The position numbers and the translations under genes were made by a program. Positions 23,006 to 33,693 of a stretch of 64,000 nt of DNA are shown here, one piece after another. This DNA is from Nemophila menziesii (lineage: Eukaryota; Streptophyta; Magnoliopsida; Boraginales; Hydrophyllaceae): contig JARWIR010000015.1 in the NCBI GenBank assembly GCA_029959085.1, positions 9,485,017-9,549,016 on the forward strand, given 5' to 3'. Below the pieces are notes generated by a model that was given only the letters and a program-made list of their open reading frames with translations, had not been told where the DNA came from and searched no databases. Numbering within the stretch: position 1 is the first letter of the stretch; every line of letters starts with the position of its first letter.

Positions 23006-23198
23006 GATTTTTCTTTTTCCTCGTTTCTTAACACCCCAAACTCAATTCCTCCAAACTTTAACACACTACCTTTCTCATTTCTTAAAAATAAACGCTAAGA
23101 CTCGACAATTACGTATAATATACACTAGGAATTAAAAACCATTAAAGAAATTTAAAACATGGGTTGTCTCCCAAGAAGCACTTTTGTTTATTATGTCT

Positions 23199-23807
23199 TT
23201 AAGTTCGACGCGTTACCTTCCATGAAGATGGTATTGAGGCTCTTGCGGTTCTCCTGCGCTTAAACTCACCTCGTCCTTGACATGTAAGCCTAATAACTTT
23301 CCCACCTCGAATTTTATTTAATCGATCTTTTAAATGGGGTGGGTAAGTACTTTGTTTCACCTTCTTATTTTCACGACGAAACTCATTTTCCAACACTTGA
23401 TAGTAGATGACCGTTTTCCGCGGTATAAGCTCACGTTTATTCCTTGTTTCAATCTCAGATTCCTCTTTAAAATGTGGTGGGTAGGTGCTCCTCCTTGCCG
23501 CTTTACTCTCGCGGTGTGGCACCTTTCTTGCACAACACATGATCATTTGTATTGGTGGTGGAGGTGATTCTTCAGCTTTACTTTCAATCAAGATTCTTGG
23601 TGGAGATGGTAATTGGTAAAGTTTTTGTGGCAGAGATTCAACTTCTTCTAATTCTTCAATTGACTCCTCAACCACTTCAGATTCATCTTCGCTTTCAACC
23701 CAATCTTCCACTATTACCTCATCATATTTTTGCTTTGTAATTTCTATAACCTCGATCACCACCTCTTCTTGTTTGCGTTCTGTATCTTGATCATGTGCAT
23801 ACACCAT
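23199..23807 (-). CDS. E2 hypothetical protein, C-terminal 202 codons
   Basis: Open frame on the minus strand. I do not recognise a family. The first 60 residues are strongly acidic (EEVVIEVIEI, VEDWVESEDESEVVEESIEE). A Pro-rich stretch and a CCARK segment follow, then two similar short blocks, RRSTYPPHFKEE and KQSTYPPHLKDR, about 46 residues apart. The end is Arg/Lys-rich (GEFKRRRTARASIPSSWKVT). It very likely continues the upstream frame at 23791-24045: the two overlap out of frame at a run of eight A residues (T-run 23819-23826 on plus), so one missing or extra base would join them. It is not gag, protease or pol by any motif I can see. The GC-rich array and 3' noncoding DNA follow. Confidence 0.4.
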   Translation of the reverse strand: MVYAHDQDTERKQEEVVIEVIEITKQKYDEVIVEDWVESEDESEVVEESIEELEEVESLPQKLYQLPSPPRILIESKAEESPPPPIQMIMCCARKVPHRESKAARRSTYPPHFKEESEIETRNKRELIPRKTVIYYQVLENEFRRENKKVKQSTYPPHLKDRLNKIRGGKVIRLTCQGRGEFKRRRTARASIPSSWKVTRRT

Positions 23808-24740
23808 AGGAATAACAATTTTTTTTAACTTCTCGGATTTGCGTTGCTACTCCTTCTTCATCTATGCTAACAAGATTCTCAACCACATGGTGGTCTCCAT
23901 TTATAATTGGCACGGTGGTCATATCACTATCACTAATATTGTCTTTCAACACTTCCTCCTTAAATACTTCTTCTAGTTCATAAGATTTGCTACTACTCTT
24001 GAAAAGTTCAGGAGAATCATATTGGGAAGCCAGTTCATCTAGCATCTGTTTTATTCTTTACAATCTGGCATTGCTTTCCTCATCTCTTTCCTTTTGCTCT
24101 TGATCTCTTGCCGTGATGTTCTCTTCTAGACGCGTGAGTTCAACAAGTGCTGAATAATTCATTTTTATACCGGGAAGAGTAATCTGGGGAGGTTGTTGGT
24201 AGTCTCCATTTATAATCGGCATGGTGGTCATATCACTATCACTAATATTTTCTTTCAACAATTCCTCCTCAACTACTTCGTTAAGTTGGTCTCTTTAATC
24301 CCTTGGAGGAGTTGAATCTTCCAAAAACTTACTACTACTGGCAGTATATTTGTCTACTGCCTGTTGTAATTTGGCACTGCTTTCCTCGCTCTTGCAATGT
24401 ATTTAGCAAGTGTTTCAATCAAATCGGCCAGAGTTATTTGTGGAGGTTGTTGAATGTTCCATCTTTGATTTGATAGTGATATGATGGTTGTTGTTGATTG
24501 TGCTCAACCCAATGGTGGTTCTATGCTTGCTCTTGTTGATAGTGATAAAGCGATTGTTGTTGATTTTTTCTGGTCAATTGGTTGTCCCATCCTTGCTCTT
24601 ACGGGCGTTGATAAGGTGGTTGGTAGAAGTTACTACCCCATTATTGTTGTCCCGAAGAGTCTTCCAAATAATCTAATGGACTTGGATTTGGGTAATGTCC
24701 TCTATACATCTTCAAATAAAACTCTTGATCATTACTTGAA
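23791..24740 (-). pseudogene. E2 hypothetical protein, N-terminal part, broken
   Basis: From about 24740 the minus strand reads MYRGHYPNPSPLDYLEDSS, then stops and resumes in pieces: PPQITLADLIETLAKYI, PPQITLPGIKMNYSALVELT, a charged coil (EENITARDQEQKERDEES), and NISDSDMTTVPIINGD, which appears twice. The doubling reflects a DNA duplication of about 307 bp. Position after the primer-binding site suggests it replaces gag, but no capsid domain or CCHC knuckle is visible. It has multiple stops. Confidence 0.45.
23870..24480 (-). repeat. ~307-bp imperfect tandem duplication in E2 coding region
   Basis: GTCTCCATTTATAATYGGCA, the following 60 bases, and GGCAYTGCTTTCCTC occur in two copies spaced 306-309 bp apart (for example 23902 and 24211; 24067 and 24373). 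A third partial copy of GGAGGTTGTTG occurs near 24442. Confidence 0.75.
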
Positions 24741-24843
24741 TAAAGAACCTGTAAAACAAAACAAAAACAAAAACCAAGCGTAAAACTAAAAAAAATAAAA
24801 TTAGAACTACTTAAGGATTGAACATCGGGGTCACACGTTGCAA

Positions 24844-24861
24844 TCCCCGGCAGCGGCGCCA
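24844..24861 (-). other. Primer-binding site of E2
   Basis: Minus strand TGGCGCCGCTGCCGGGGA, six bases from the 5' LTR end. It matches the complement of the tRNA-Asp 3' end at 17 of 18 bases. Confidence 0.85.
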
Positions 24862-24867
24862 AAAAGT

Positions 24868-26638
24868 TGGTGGGTCCTGGTGTGTTATAAAATTAAGTAC
24901 TGAAAATAAAGGAACCACAATACCGCAAGTGTACGTTTGTCCAAGTAATACTTCGATAAATCAGGTTTCGTTCTCAGGGATTGGAATGGTCTAACCCAAG
25001 TGTTCAATAACTAAGTAGTAGTAATTGCTAATACAGAAAATAAAAGATAAAAGACATTTGTTTGGTTTTGAGTTATTAAACTACTAGACGCAAATAAACA
25101 AGTTACTGAAAATAAATACTAAAGGACTAAGACGCAGATATGAGCTATACTTGAGACTCACTAGGGAATCACCCAAACTTAGGCAATTAATGCTTTCTTT
25201 AAGGGCATAACTGATATTTCTATATTAGTCGGGACTCTAATGTCTCCTAGCCCCCGTCAGGGTGGACCTAGGAGATATCCTACAGTATTACAAACCCCGT
25301 CAGGGCGATTATAAGCTACGTTCAGATGGTTGAGATTTTACCCAATTGGCTATAAGGTTAACTAAGTCCGTCAGGATCAATAATTTCTACCTTGCGTTTA
25401 TTACCTATGTCCGTAATTAAACCCCCCGTCAAGGCGATCACTTCCCCACCAAAGTGAATAGCTTATTTACTATGACCTATATCCGATTAGCTAATTCATT
25501 GATAGTGAAATTAATACAAAATAATAAGCAATATGAAATACCCAATTCAAATTAAACTTGAAACCCCAAATTGAAATACATGAATTAAATAAATTAAGGT
25601 TCATCCCATTACGATTCTCAAGTGATTAAGGTTTAGCTCATAATTGAAATAAAAATAATAAAGAAATTAATAATATACATGTTCCTAATAACAGAAATTA
25701 AATAAGAACCTAGATAGAGGAATTGACATGAGTTGTTGTTGGAGGAAAAGGATTCTCCAGCTTCTACTCTTGTTTCCGCCTCTTGCCGCTCTCTCTAAGA
25801 ATGATTTAATATGAAGGTTTAATTAGAGGTGCTGAATAATAAGGTCTAAGAGGTGTATTTATAGGTGCTAGGAAGCCCTAATTCATTTTACTTGGAGTGG
25901 AAGACAAGTAAAGGACTCTTTAATTCGCAGCCCTAAAATATAGAGAAGGTAAGATTCTGCTGCTGATTTTTTTTGGTCATATCTCCTTCAATACTTATCC
26001 TTTTTACGTGTTCCAATAGTTGAAATCACTTGTCTCGGAAGATATATCCATTGGTCCAGACCATTCTTCCAAATTCCAATCCAATCTTAAGTTATGAGCC
26101 CGTCTTTGAACGTGGCTGGAATTCCAGATTTATTTGGCAGCTTTATCTTTTCCTTCTTTGCATATATCCTTCCTTAATCTTCTTATTTCCATGTATATAT
26201 CTTTACTTTACTTCTTAGACTTGACTTGGTCTGTAATTAATTACCATATATCTTTGAAAGCTTCACAATAAATAAATAATTAAACTGCATATGCTTTAAA
26301 AATTAATAAATCATTAAATCAAGACTAGAAATAAGAAAATGCACTCTAAAATTAGAAACTCGAATAAAATACTTCATAACACACTAAAAATAATCTAAGA
26401 CTTTAATTCTCACTTCTCCTCCTTGTATTGGTTTTCCATGAAATTAAAGAATCTACTAACTTTGCACTAAAAATAACCAAATTAACGCACAAAAGCTCTA
26501 AAAATGCAAATAGTCTAATTCCAATGGGAGAAAGTGTAATATGATGAAATAAGCATAAAATTATATCGAATAAGTCAAATATTTACCTAAAAGGATGTCT
26601 CCAAAGGGCTAATAATTAGAACGAATAGGGAGACATCA
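24868..26638 (-). repeat. 5' LTR of E2 (1771 bp)
   Basis: TG...CA ends, TATA box 25857-25864, and four CCCCGTCAGGG-like motifs at 25252, 25295, 25377 and 25424 downstream of the promoter in the minus orientation. Confidence 0.9.
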
Positions 26639-26893
26639 AGACCCATAATAATTCTACGCAAATCATGTGGATACTAGACCAATGAGTGAGTTCGGGGTGC
26701 CATGTATGGAAAGCCCGCAAACTAGAGAATAGGCCACACAATCACGAACATTCATGGATGGGACCATTTGTCTTTATAGAGGTTATTTTGGAAAATGTTA
26801 TAGAGATTAGACCCAAGAGGGGTATCAAAACAGATATTAGTAGATGTTTATAGCCTTGCTTGGTGCTGGGGAGGCTATATACAAAATTCCTAA
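26639..26893 (+). pseudogene. Gypsy X, integrase C-terminal tail after E2 insertion
   Basis: Resumes X after E2. In broken frames it reads HGWDH.../HEHSWMGPFVFIEVILENVI, IEIRPKRGIKT and VDVYSLAWCWGGYIQNS-stop (26891). This matches the last 50 residues of the E3 ORF (SWMGPFVVTKV, IEIRPKKGIK, VDVHSLTRCWGGYIRKS-stop). The GPF module normally closes a gypsy integrase, yet here, as in E3, it follows the protease with no RT, RNase H or integrase core between. The stretch to about 26960 (GTACGGGAGACAACCTGCAA) is shared with the end of the E3 gag-protease ORF region. Confidence 0.75.
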
Positions 26894-27107
26894 TAGAGGT
26901 AACACGTCTACCTTTGAAAGAAGTTAAACAAAAGTGATGTACGGGAGACAACCTGCAATTTTTTTATGTTTTTTTTGTCGTTTGTTTATGTTTAGATTAA
27001 TTGTTTTTAGTAGATATTACAGTATTGTAGGAAGGTATTCATTTGTTTTGATGTGCAGGTATTTAAGAATTTGAGTTAGGGAGAGGAAACGAGGAAATTG
27101 GCGAAAA

Positions 27108-27580
27108 ACAAATGTACCATGCGGTACACTACACCATCACTACGGTGCACCGCACCCCAAAAAAGATTCAAGACGGTAGCAAAATCGGGTACACATGCGA
27201 GGCAAATAGAAAGAAATTGTTTCGACATCCGTGGAAAACAGTGCAATGGTATCATCCAGCACGTTAATGTGGTATATCGTACCGCTGCAGCGGTGCACTG
27301 CACGAAGAAAACCGTCACCACGGTTCAACAATTACGGTCCAGTTGCAAGGCTCACGAACCAAACTGTGTCGTCACTTGCACCAGACTGTGACACGGTCCA
27401 AGACAGAATGTACTTGCGGTTCACCACAAGGGTAATGTGGATCACCGCACCAAGGCAAAAAACATGACCACGGTATATGAATTTAGGGTCCATTACGAGA
27501 CCAACATGCCTAAACCGTATCGTCAAGACCGTGGTGCAGGGGGGAAACAGAAGATACATGCGGTGCACCGCACTGCGCCG
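27108..27580 (+). repeat. GC-rich ~145-bp tandem palindrome array of X (3.5 copies)
   Basis: Units begin near 27111, 27265, 27408 and 27552 (spacings about 154, 143, 144). They share AATGTAC/TATCGTAC-like starts, CGGTGCACCGCACC boxes, CACCACGGT and ATTACGGTCC blocks. Perfect palindromes: CGGTGCACCG 27143-27152, CCGCTGCAGCGG 27282-27293, GCGGTGCACCGC 27560-27571. It has the same place and copy number as the array of P but unrelated unit sequence. ORFs across it on both strands are by-products. Confidence 0.8.
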
Positions 27581-27756
27581 CTAGAAAAAAAGAATTAAGG
27601 GAGGTTTCTTATACATAGGAATTTCAAAACCTTAGGCCTCTCTTTCTTCCCCAAAGCTTCCCAAATCCATTAAAGCTTCTACAAACCTTCACTACACATC
27701 AAAAACACTCCTCAATCACCATAAATTCACACATAAATCCTTTGCTATATCATTAT
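27581..27756 (+). promoter_or_regulatory. Leader of X 3' region
   Basis: A TATA-like CTTATACATAGG near 27610 is followed by a C/T/A-rich leader (CCTCTCTTTCTTCCCCAAAG) that resembles the leader of E3 (53830-53880, inverted). The 3' ORF that should follow is replaced by a LINE at about 27757. Confidence 0.4.
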
Positions 27757-28700
27757 AAAGAAGAAATGTGTTAATAATGATATATGTGAATGGTGTGAGT
27801 TAGAAAATGAAGACGTCAACCATCTAATTCTTAAATGTCCGCTTAGTATGAAGGTTTGGGCGATCTCTCCATTAGAAATTAAAATTGATAAGAATTTCAA
27901 TGGCCCTTTTTCGGATTGGTTTATGAAGATTATTAAAGATTATTCAGAGAACAGGTGGGAATCCAAACAAGTCACGACTTACATTATGATTATAATGTGG
28001 TACTTGTGGAAAGAAAGAATGAAGTGTTTCCATGAAGGCGTTAATTTGAGTGCTATCAATATTTTGAATAAATCAAAAGATTTAATTACGAGATTATTTG
28101 TATCACAAAAATGAAGGGAAGGGAAATGGAATTAAACGAAGGAATCTTAGTGAGGAAAAACAAGATAACAACCCAACAATTGATGATGATGTTGATTTGA
28201 TATGGATGTGTGATGCCTCTTTCACTAAAAATATAGAACCTACTGCTATTGCTGCAATTGGTGTTGATAGAGATGAAATTATTTCTAGAAAGATTTATTT
28301 TCGGTGTAAGATTAATAAAGTTATTGATGGTGAAGGATGGGCCTTAATCATGGCCATGAGGTTAAGCAAAGACCTCCTTAGTCAGAGAATTTCTTTCTAC
28401 TCTGAAACCTTGAATTAGTTCAAAGTATTTTGGGTAAGACCGGGCTCTATTGGAGTCTTAAACCAATTCTTTTGGAAGTTAGAAAATGGTTAGGTCAAGG
28501 TTCCCTTTGGAATGTCACCCATATTGATCGACGATATAATTCTACGGCAGACGCTTTGGCAAAATGCACGAAAAGGAATTTAAACTTATCTGGTTGGAAG
28601 AATCATTTACTGATTGCATCTAATATGTTTTTAGTTAACATGTGTAATAATACTAGGTAGGTTCGGTATGTTGGATACCTTTTGAACAAATAAAAAAAGA
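27757..28700 (+). pseudogene. 5'-truncated LINE (zf-RVT end and RNase H)
   Basis: Reads CEWCELENEDVNHLILKC (zf-RVT-like zinc motif), VTTYIMIIMWYLWKERMKCF, then RNase H: LIWMCDASFTKN, CKINKVIDGEGWALIMAM, a stop at about 28418, and the closing HIDRRYNSTADALAKC. Ends with AACAAATAAAAAAAG (poly(A)) at about 28700. It is close in sequence to LINE-7 at 60608-61442, so the same subfamily. Two frame changes and a stop. The rest of ORF2 and all of ORF1 are missing, as expected from 5' truncation. It lies where the X 3' ORF would be. Confidence 0.8.
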
Positions 28701-29424
28701 TAAAAGATGTAATAGATAGAAAATCATTTCCTACTATTAGAGATATTGTTAATCTAGCTAGTTGGAAAATGTCTTTCAAGGATATCAACATGAAGAGAAT
28801 GTCGCAACTGATTAGCTTCCTACAATAGCAGTCAAGAATATTATCATTCATAATTTGGTGTTTTCAAACAACATCTCACTCTAATTACAGTTAGCATCTA
28901 TCATAACTAAAAGGTAAAACTAAAATCTAAATTGGAGTTTGGTATATCTTATTTTTTTGTTTTAGCTATTATAATAATTAGGGTATATTGGATCGAGGGT
29001 ATAGAAAAAAAATAAGAAAAAAAAAAGTAATATATGATGTATTCTATCATTTGTATTGGGAGATATTTTAAAAGAAAGTAATTTGTATAATTACGAAACT
29101 CACATATAAATCTCATTAAATTATACTAAAAACTAAGATTAAATGGAAAAAAATTAATAAATAAGAAAAAAATTCTTGACATCATACAAATGATGATAAA
29201 AATATGGTAATGCATTTATTTTCAAATCTAAACAAAAAAGAATTTAAAATCTTTTATGAATTTTTTTTCTTAAAATTTTCTAATCCAAAAAAAAAATTTC
29301 TTTTTTTTTTCTTTTATAATTTTTAAATTATTATTATTTTTTTTAGAATTTTTAAATTATTTTCTTTTCCTTTCTAAATACGGATATACTTTTAAACTTA
29401 AAAAATATAAGAGCTTTTTTTTTT
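28701..29424 (+). other. AT-rich stretch without a gene
   Basis: 28701-28850 stays open in one frame (DVIDRKSFPTIRDIVNLASW and on to a stop at about 28826) but I recognise nothing in it. The rest is extremely AT-rich with long A and T runs. Confidence 0.5.
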
Positions 29425-29436
29425 ATAAATAAGGGG
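29425..29436 (+). repeat. Candidate target-site duplication of LINE-4 (left copy)
   Basis: ATAAATAAGGGG directly before the poly(T); a similar ATAAGAATTAAGGGG lies at 35348-35362 on the far side of the element. They share TAAGGGG and the overall pattern with a small insertion. Confidence 0.5.
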
Positions 29437-29617
29437 TTTTTTTTTTTTTTTTGGTCGGAATATGCATATATTAAAAACAATCAAAAGCAAGATTACAAAT
29501 ATTAGTCAATCTCTAGTGGATGGAAAACAGAAATTAGAAGCCTAAACTAATTGGGAAGGAGGTACAAGTTTCCAAAAACTAAACAAAGAGCCCTTAAACT
29601 TTTATTTAGAAACCCAA

Positions 29618-32600
29618 TCAGCTAGAGTTTTTGGACCTCTTTGCAAAAGAGATTTTAAGTTTATGCAGAAATTTGCATCTAATAATACATCTAACCAAAA
29701 CCTTAATATTACAAAAAAAATTCCTGACTTTCAAGGTTTGATTAATTAAATTACAGCAGTCATTCTCAATTTCTACTTCGCCAGGAGGGAATTTAGTAGC
29801 AAGTTCACAAGTTCCAATCATTCATCTTGCTTCAGCTTCAATTGCATAATTTGCCACCATTTTCTAAGCTACACCATCAACCATTTTACCATTTGAATCC
29901 CTAACAATGCAAGCAAAAGAAGCTTCATTAGTTAACAAGTTATAAGATGCATCGCAATTAATTTTGAATTTTCCAACAAGGGGTGGAATCCATCCAGTTT
30001 TGCTGTTAATGTCCAAATGATTAACCAAATTACAAGTTTGATTAGCATTTGAATTATTCAAAGCTACTTGAGAGAAGCTTTTATTTCCATCACGTCTAAC
30101 CGAGTTGTTATTTATTTTCTTATTATTAGCCTCAGAGTTACATCTTATTGCAAGATTGTATGCATCATAGGCTTTAAGGGCCTCTTGAACAGTTTTATAA
30201 GGGTCGGGTGAAACTCCTCGGAATATACATTCATTCCTTCCCTTCCATATGAACCAAGCTATAAAAAAGATATTTTCCCAAGCCTTTTTTCAATAAGTTC
30301 AGACTCTTTCATACTCAGTCTGATAAAATTAATCCATTTCTTCATATTAAAGGAAGGTTCAGTTAAAGCTTTAAAGCTAATTGGGCTTGCCAACCAAACA
30401 TCTTTAGCCCAAGAGCAGTGGAAAAGAAGATGTTCAACACTTTCAATTTCATTTTCACAAATTTGACATAAAGAGCTATCACAAGATTTCCTTTTCATTC
30501 TGTTCTCATTTGTGGGTAAACCATTTTCACAACACTTCCAAATGAAGTTTTTAATTTTAGGTGACACTTTCATTTTCCAGATCAAATTCCAATCCTCATA
30601 CTGAAGTTTGAAGGATGTTTCACCTTTCTTTTTATTGATGATATTTTTACCCCTTGTTGTGCCCTCCATAAGTACTTGTATATATCTCTCACATGAACAT
30701 CTCCATCCATAGAGTGGGTCCAGAATGGAGAGTCTTCACACGAGTGTGAAGGGAGATAAATACTAGCAATGGTTGCAGCAACATCAAGGGCAAAATAATG
30801 ACTTAATACTTCCAGATTCCACTCTTGTAAATGAGTATGAATTAATTCCGAGACAAAAACCAATGTACAACCATGAGGTTTTGATATAGAAGCAAAATTT
30901 GGTATCCAATCATCCTCCCAGATTTTAATTAGTTTACCATTTCCCACATTCCATTTTAATGCTTTCAAGTAACAATTTCTGCCCTCTATGAGACTTTTAA
31001 ATCCCCAAGATCAATTGCTCACAAGTTTAGCTTCAGAGAAGTCATTTTGATGGAAGTACATCCCTTTTAGAACTTTATACAGTAGAGAACCTTTCTTATT
31101 AAAGAATTTCCAAGCATTTAATGATACTAATGCTAGATTCTGACAGTGGAAATCTTTAAAACCAAGGCCACCATCCTCTTTTGAGTTCATCAAAGTTTGC
31201 CACTTAATCCAGTGGGATTTGTCTTGACCTTTATTATTCCAGTAGAAGTTGGAAATCAAAGATGTAAGGTGAGATGTAACTTTTTTAGGTATAAGAAACA
31301 CTGACATTATAAAATTAGTGATTGCCCCTATTACTGCTTTTACTAAAATTTCCTTACCACTTTTAGAAAGCATTTTTGTATCCCAACTTTCCATTCTTTT
31401 TAAAATCATCTCAAGAAGCCATTCTAAAGATTTAACTTTAGATTTACCCCATGAAGAAGGTATTCCCAGATATTTACCTAGGTGTTCAAGATTACTCATA
31501 TTCAGTTGAGAAGTAAAAGAATTATTAACCTCATTAGGTGTGTTCTTGCTGAACAACACACCACTCTTATTGAGGTTTATTTTTTGCCCTGTAGCAAAAG
31601 TGTATAGGGTAAGAACATTTTTAAAAATATCAATATTATATTCATCAGCTTCAAGAAAGAATAAGCTGTCATCAGCAAATAGCACATGAGTTAGCATAGG
31701 TGCAGCTCTTGCTATCTTTATGCCTTTAAGTAATCCCATTCAAACATAATGTTTTATAAGATGAGTCAGAGCTTGTGTAACAAGGCAAAAGAGGTAGGGA
31801 GATAAGGGGTCTCCCTGTCTCAGGCCTTTCTGAGGTTTATCAAGGTCATAAAGTTGACCATTAATTTGTACCTTATAAGAAACAGTTGAAATACAGTTTC
31901 TAATCCATCCCACCCATTTTTTATTAAAACCTATCTGAGATAGCAAATCAATTAAGAAATCCCATTCAATGTTTTCATATGCTTTGCTCATATCTGCCTT
32001 TATAGCCAAACTATATTTTTTTGAGCTTCTCTTATTGTTCAGAAAGTGAGTAGCTTCTTGAGCTAATAAAATATTCTCAAAAGTAAATCTATCTGGTATA
32101 AAAGCAGTTTGTGTTTCAGATATTAAGATACCAATCCATTATTGCAATCTAGAGGTAAGAATTCTCGAGATAATCTTATAAACAAAATTTGCGCAACTAA
32201 TTAGTCTGAAAGAAGCCACCACATCAGGATTGATACATTTTGGTATAAGAGCAATAATAGTGCAGCTGAGAATCTCAAGAGATACATTATTGACAAAAAA
32301 AATCATTAACCAACTCAATCAACTCAACTTTAATATTTTCCCAAAATTTCTTGTAGAAAAAACCCTAAAATCCATCAGGGCTTGGTGATTTATCACTTCC
32401 CAAAGACCACACTGTAGTTTTAACTTCATCATGATCATCTGGTTTAGTTAATGCCTTATTCATCTCATTTGTAACAACTTTATTTACTTTGGTCAGTATA
32501 GGTAGATAGTTTCTATCCCCTACTGATTTAAAAATATCATTGTAGTATCCAGTAATCTCACCAGCTATTTCATGATTTTCTGACAACCAAACTCCATTCT

Positions 32601-33693
32601 CATTCTTATTTTTAACGATTTTATTTCTAGTTCTCTTGACCTTAGTAACTGCATGAAAATATTTGGTGTTTTTGTCACCTAGTTTTAGCCAATTATTTTT
32701 TGATCTAAGGGACGAATAAAGCTCTTCTTTTTTCCAATTCTCTTCAAGCTCTATGCTCAGAGATTTGAACTTCAGTTCATTCTCATCACTGTATGGCTCA
32801 TTAAAAGGTTTCCAGCTGTAAGAGATTATTATTGATAAGAATTCTGTTATTTAGAATCCCCACTTTGATATACGTCTTTGAATTTGAGATAATTTGTGTT
32901 TAAATTTAGAAACACCTCTCAAATCCATATAATGTCCTGTTTCCCACTTACTTTGTATCAATTGACACAGAGTTTTATCATAAAGCCACCCTTTTTCCAT
33001 CACAAATCTTTTTTTATGTTTATTTGTATAAATACCCAATTTTAACACAATTGGAGATTGATCTGACCCTGTAGGGGGTAAAGTATCTGCCCACGAGTTT
33101 GGATAATGTATCATCCATTCTTGATTTACCAATATTCTATCAAGTCTCTGTTTGATTTGCTGGTTGCCATTTATCTTGTTAGACCAAGAGAAATTACATC
33201 CAAAAGTAGGAAGATCAAACAGTGACACTGATTCAATAAAGGTATTAAAAAGTAACATGTTATTTTTGTGATTAACATTTATTTCCCCTCCAAGTTTCTC
33301 AGAAGGATATCTAATCAAGTTAAAGTCTCCAATGTAACACCATTTACTAGCAACATGAGAAAGATCAAGTAATTTTTTGATAAAACTTTATTTATCCTCA
33401 TCTGCAGGTGGACCTTAAACAAAATTAATACAAAAAACATCCAGTTCCGGGCCCACATAGGTACATTGAATAAGATTCTTATCAGATTTAATAGGATTAA
33501 ACAAGCTAGGTTCTCTAGCAAAAACAGCTAACCCACCTGATAGACCTTCAGGGTCAATTTGTGCTACTAAATTCAAGTTGAATTTAGAGCTTAAAGAAAG
33601 TAAATAATCAACTTTATGAGCTTTGATCATGTCAATCAAGCTCAGTTCTGTCAAGGCTGTGCCAATGCCTTGATAGTTCCAGGCTTGTATCAT
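29618..33693 (-). pseudogene. LINE-4 ORF2, lightly degraded
   Basis: Starts with ATG at 33693 (MIQAWNYQGIGTALTELSLI), overlapping the ORF1 stop as ATGA. Endonuclease: YIGDFNLIRYPSEKLGG near 33320 and TGSDQSPIVL near 33070, where the catalytic SDH is SDQ. RT: KADMSKAYENIEWDFL near 32000, KGLRQGDPLSPYLF near 31815, one stop, then VLFADDSLFFLEAD near 31690. Then GKYLGIPSSWGKSKVKSLEW; zf-RVT CQICENEIESVEHLLFHC near 30440; RNase H INCDASY near 29960, AIEAEAR and VEIENDCCNL. The usual closing RNase H motif is not seen. Only a handful of stops or shifts (for example 33413, 31740, 29863). Confidence 0.85.

Larger units (their letters stand above)
18902..26638 (-). mobile_element. Gypsy element E2, complete but non-autonomous (7.7 kb)
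   Basis: Two LTRs of 1771 bp each (18902-20672 and 24868-26638) face the same way, with a primer-binding site next to the 5' LTR, a 3' end adjacent to the 3' LTR, and a 5-bp target duplication. The inner 4.2 kb codes only for an acidic protein of unknown function (about 500 codons, broken). There is no recognisable gag capsid domain, protease, RT or integrase, so movement would depend on enzymes from another element. The LTRs differ at about a dozen positions in the first 170 bases, which points to an old insertion. It sits inside X. Confidence 0.9.

Noticed and set aside
27076..27568. Several open frames on both strands across the X array
   Set aside because: Same reason; a repeat with few stops, not coding.
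28701..28850. Open stretch after the poly(A) of the LINE at 27757-28700
   Set aside because: Only about 40 codons after a stop, no start or motif; could be chance in AT-rich DNA.
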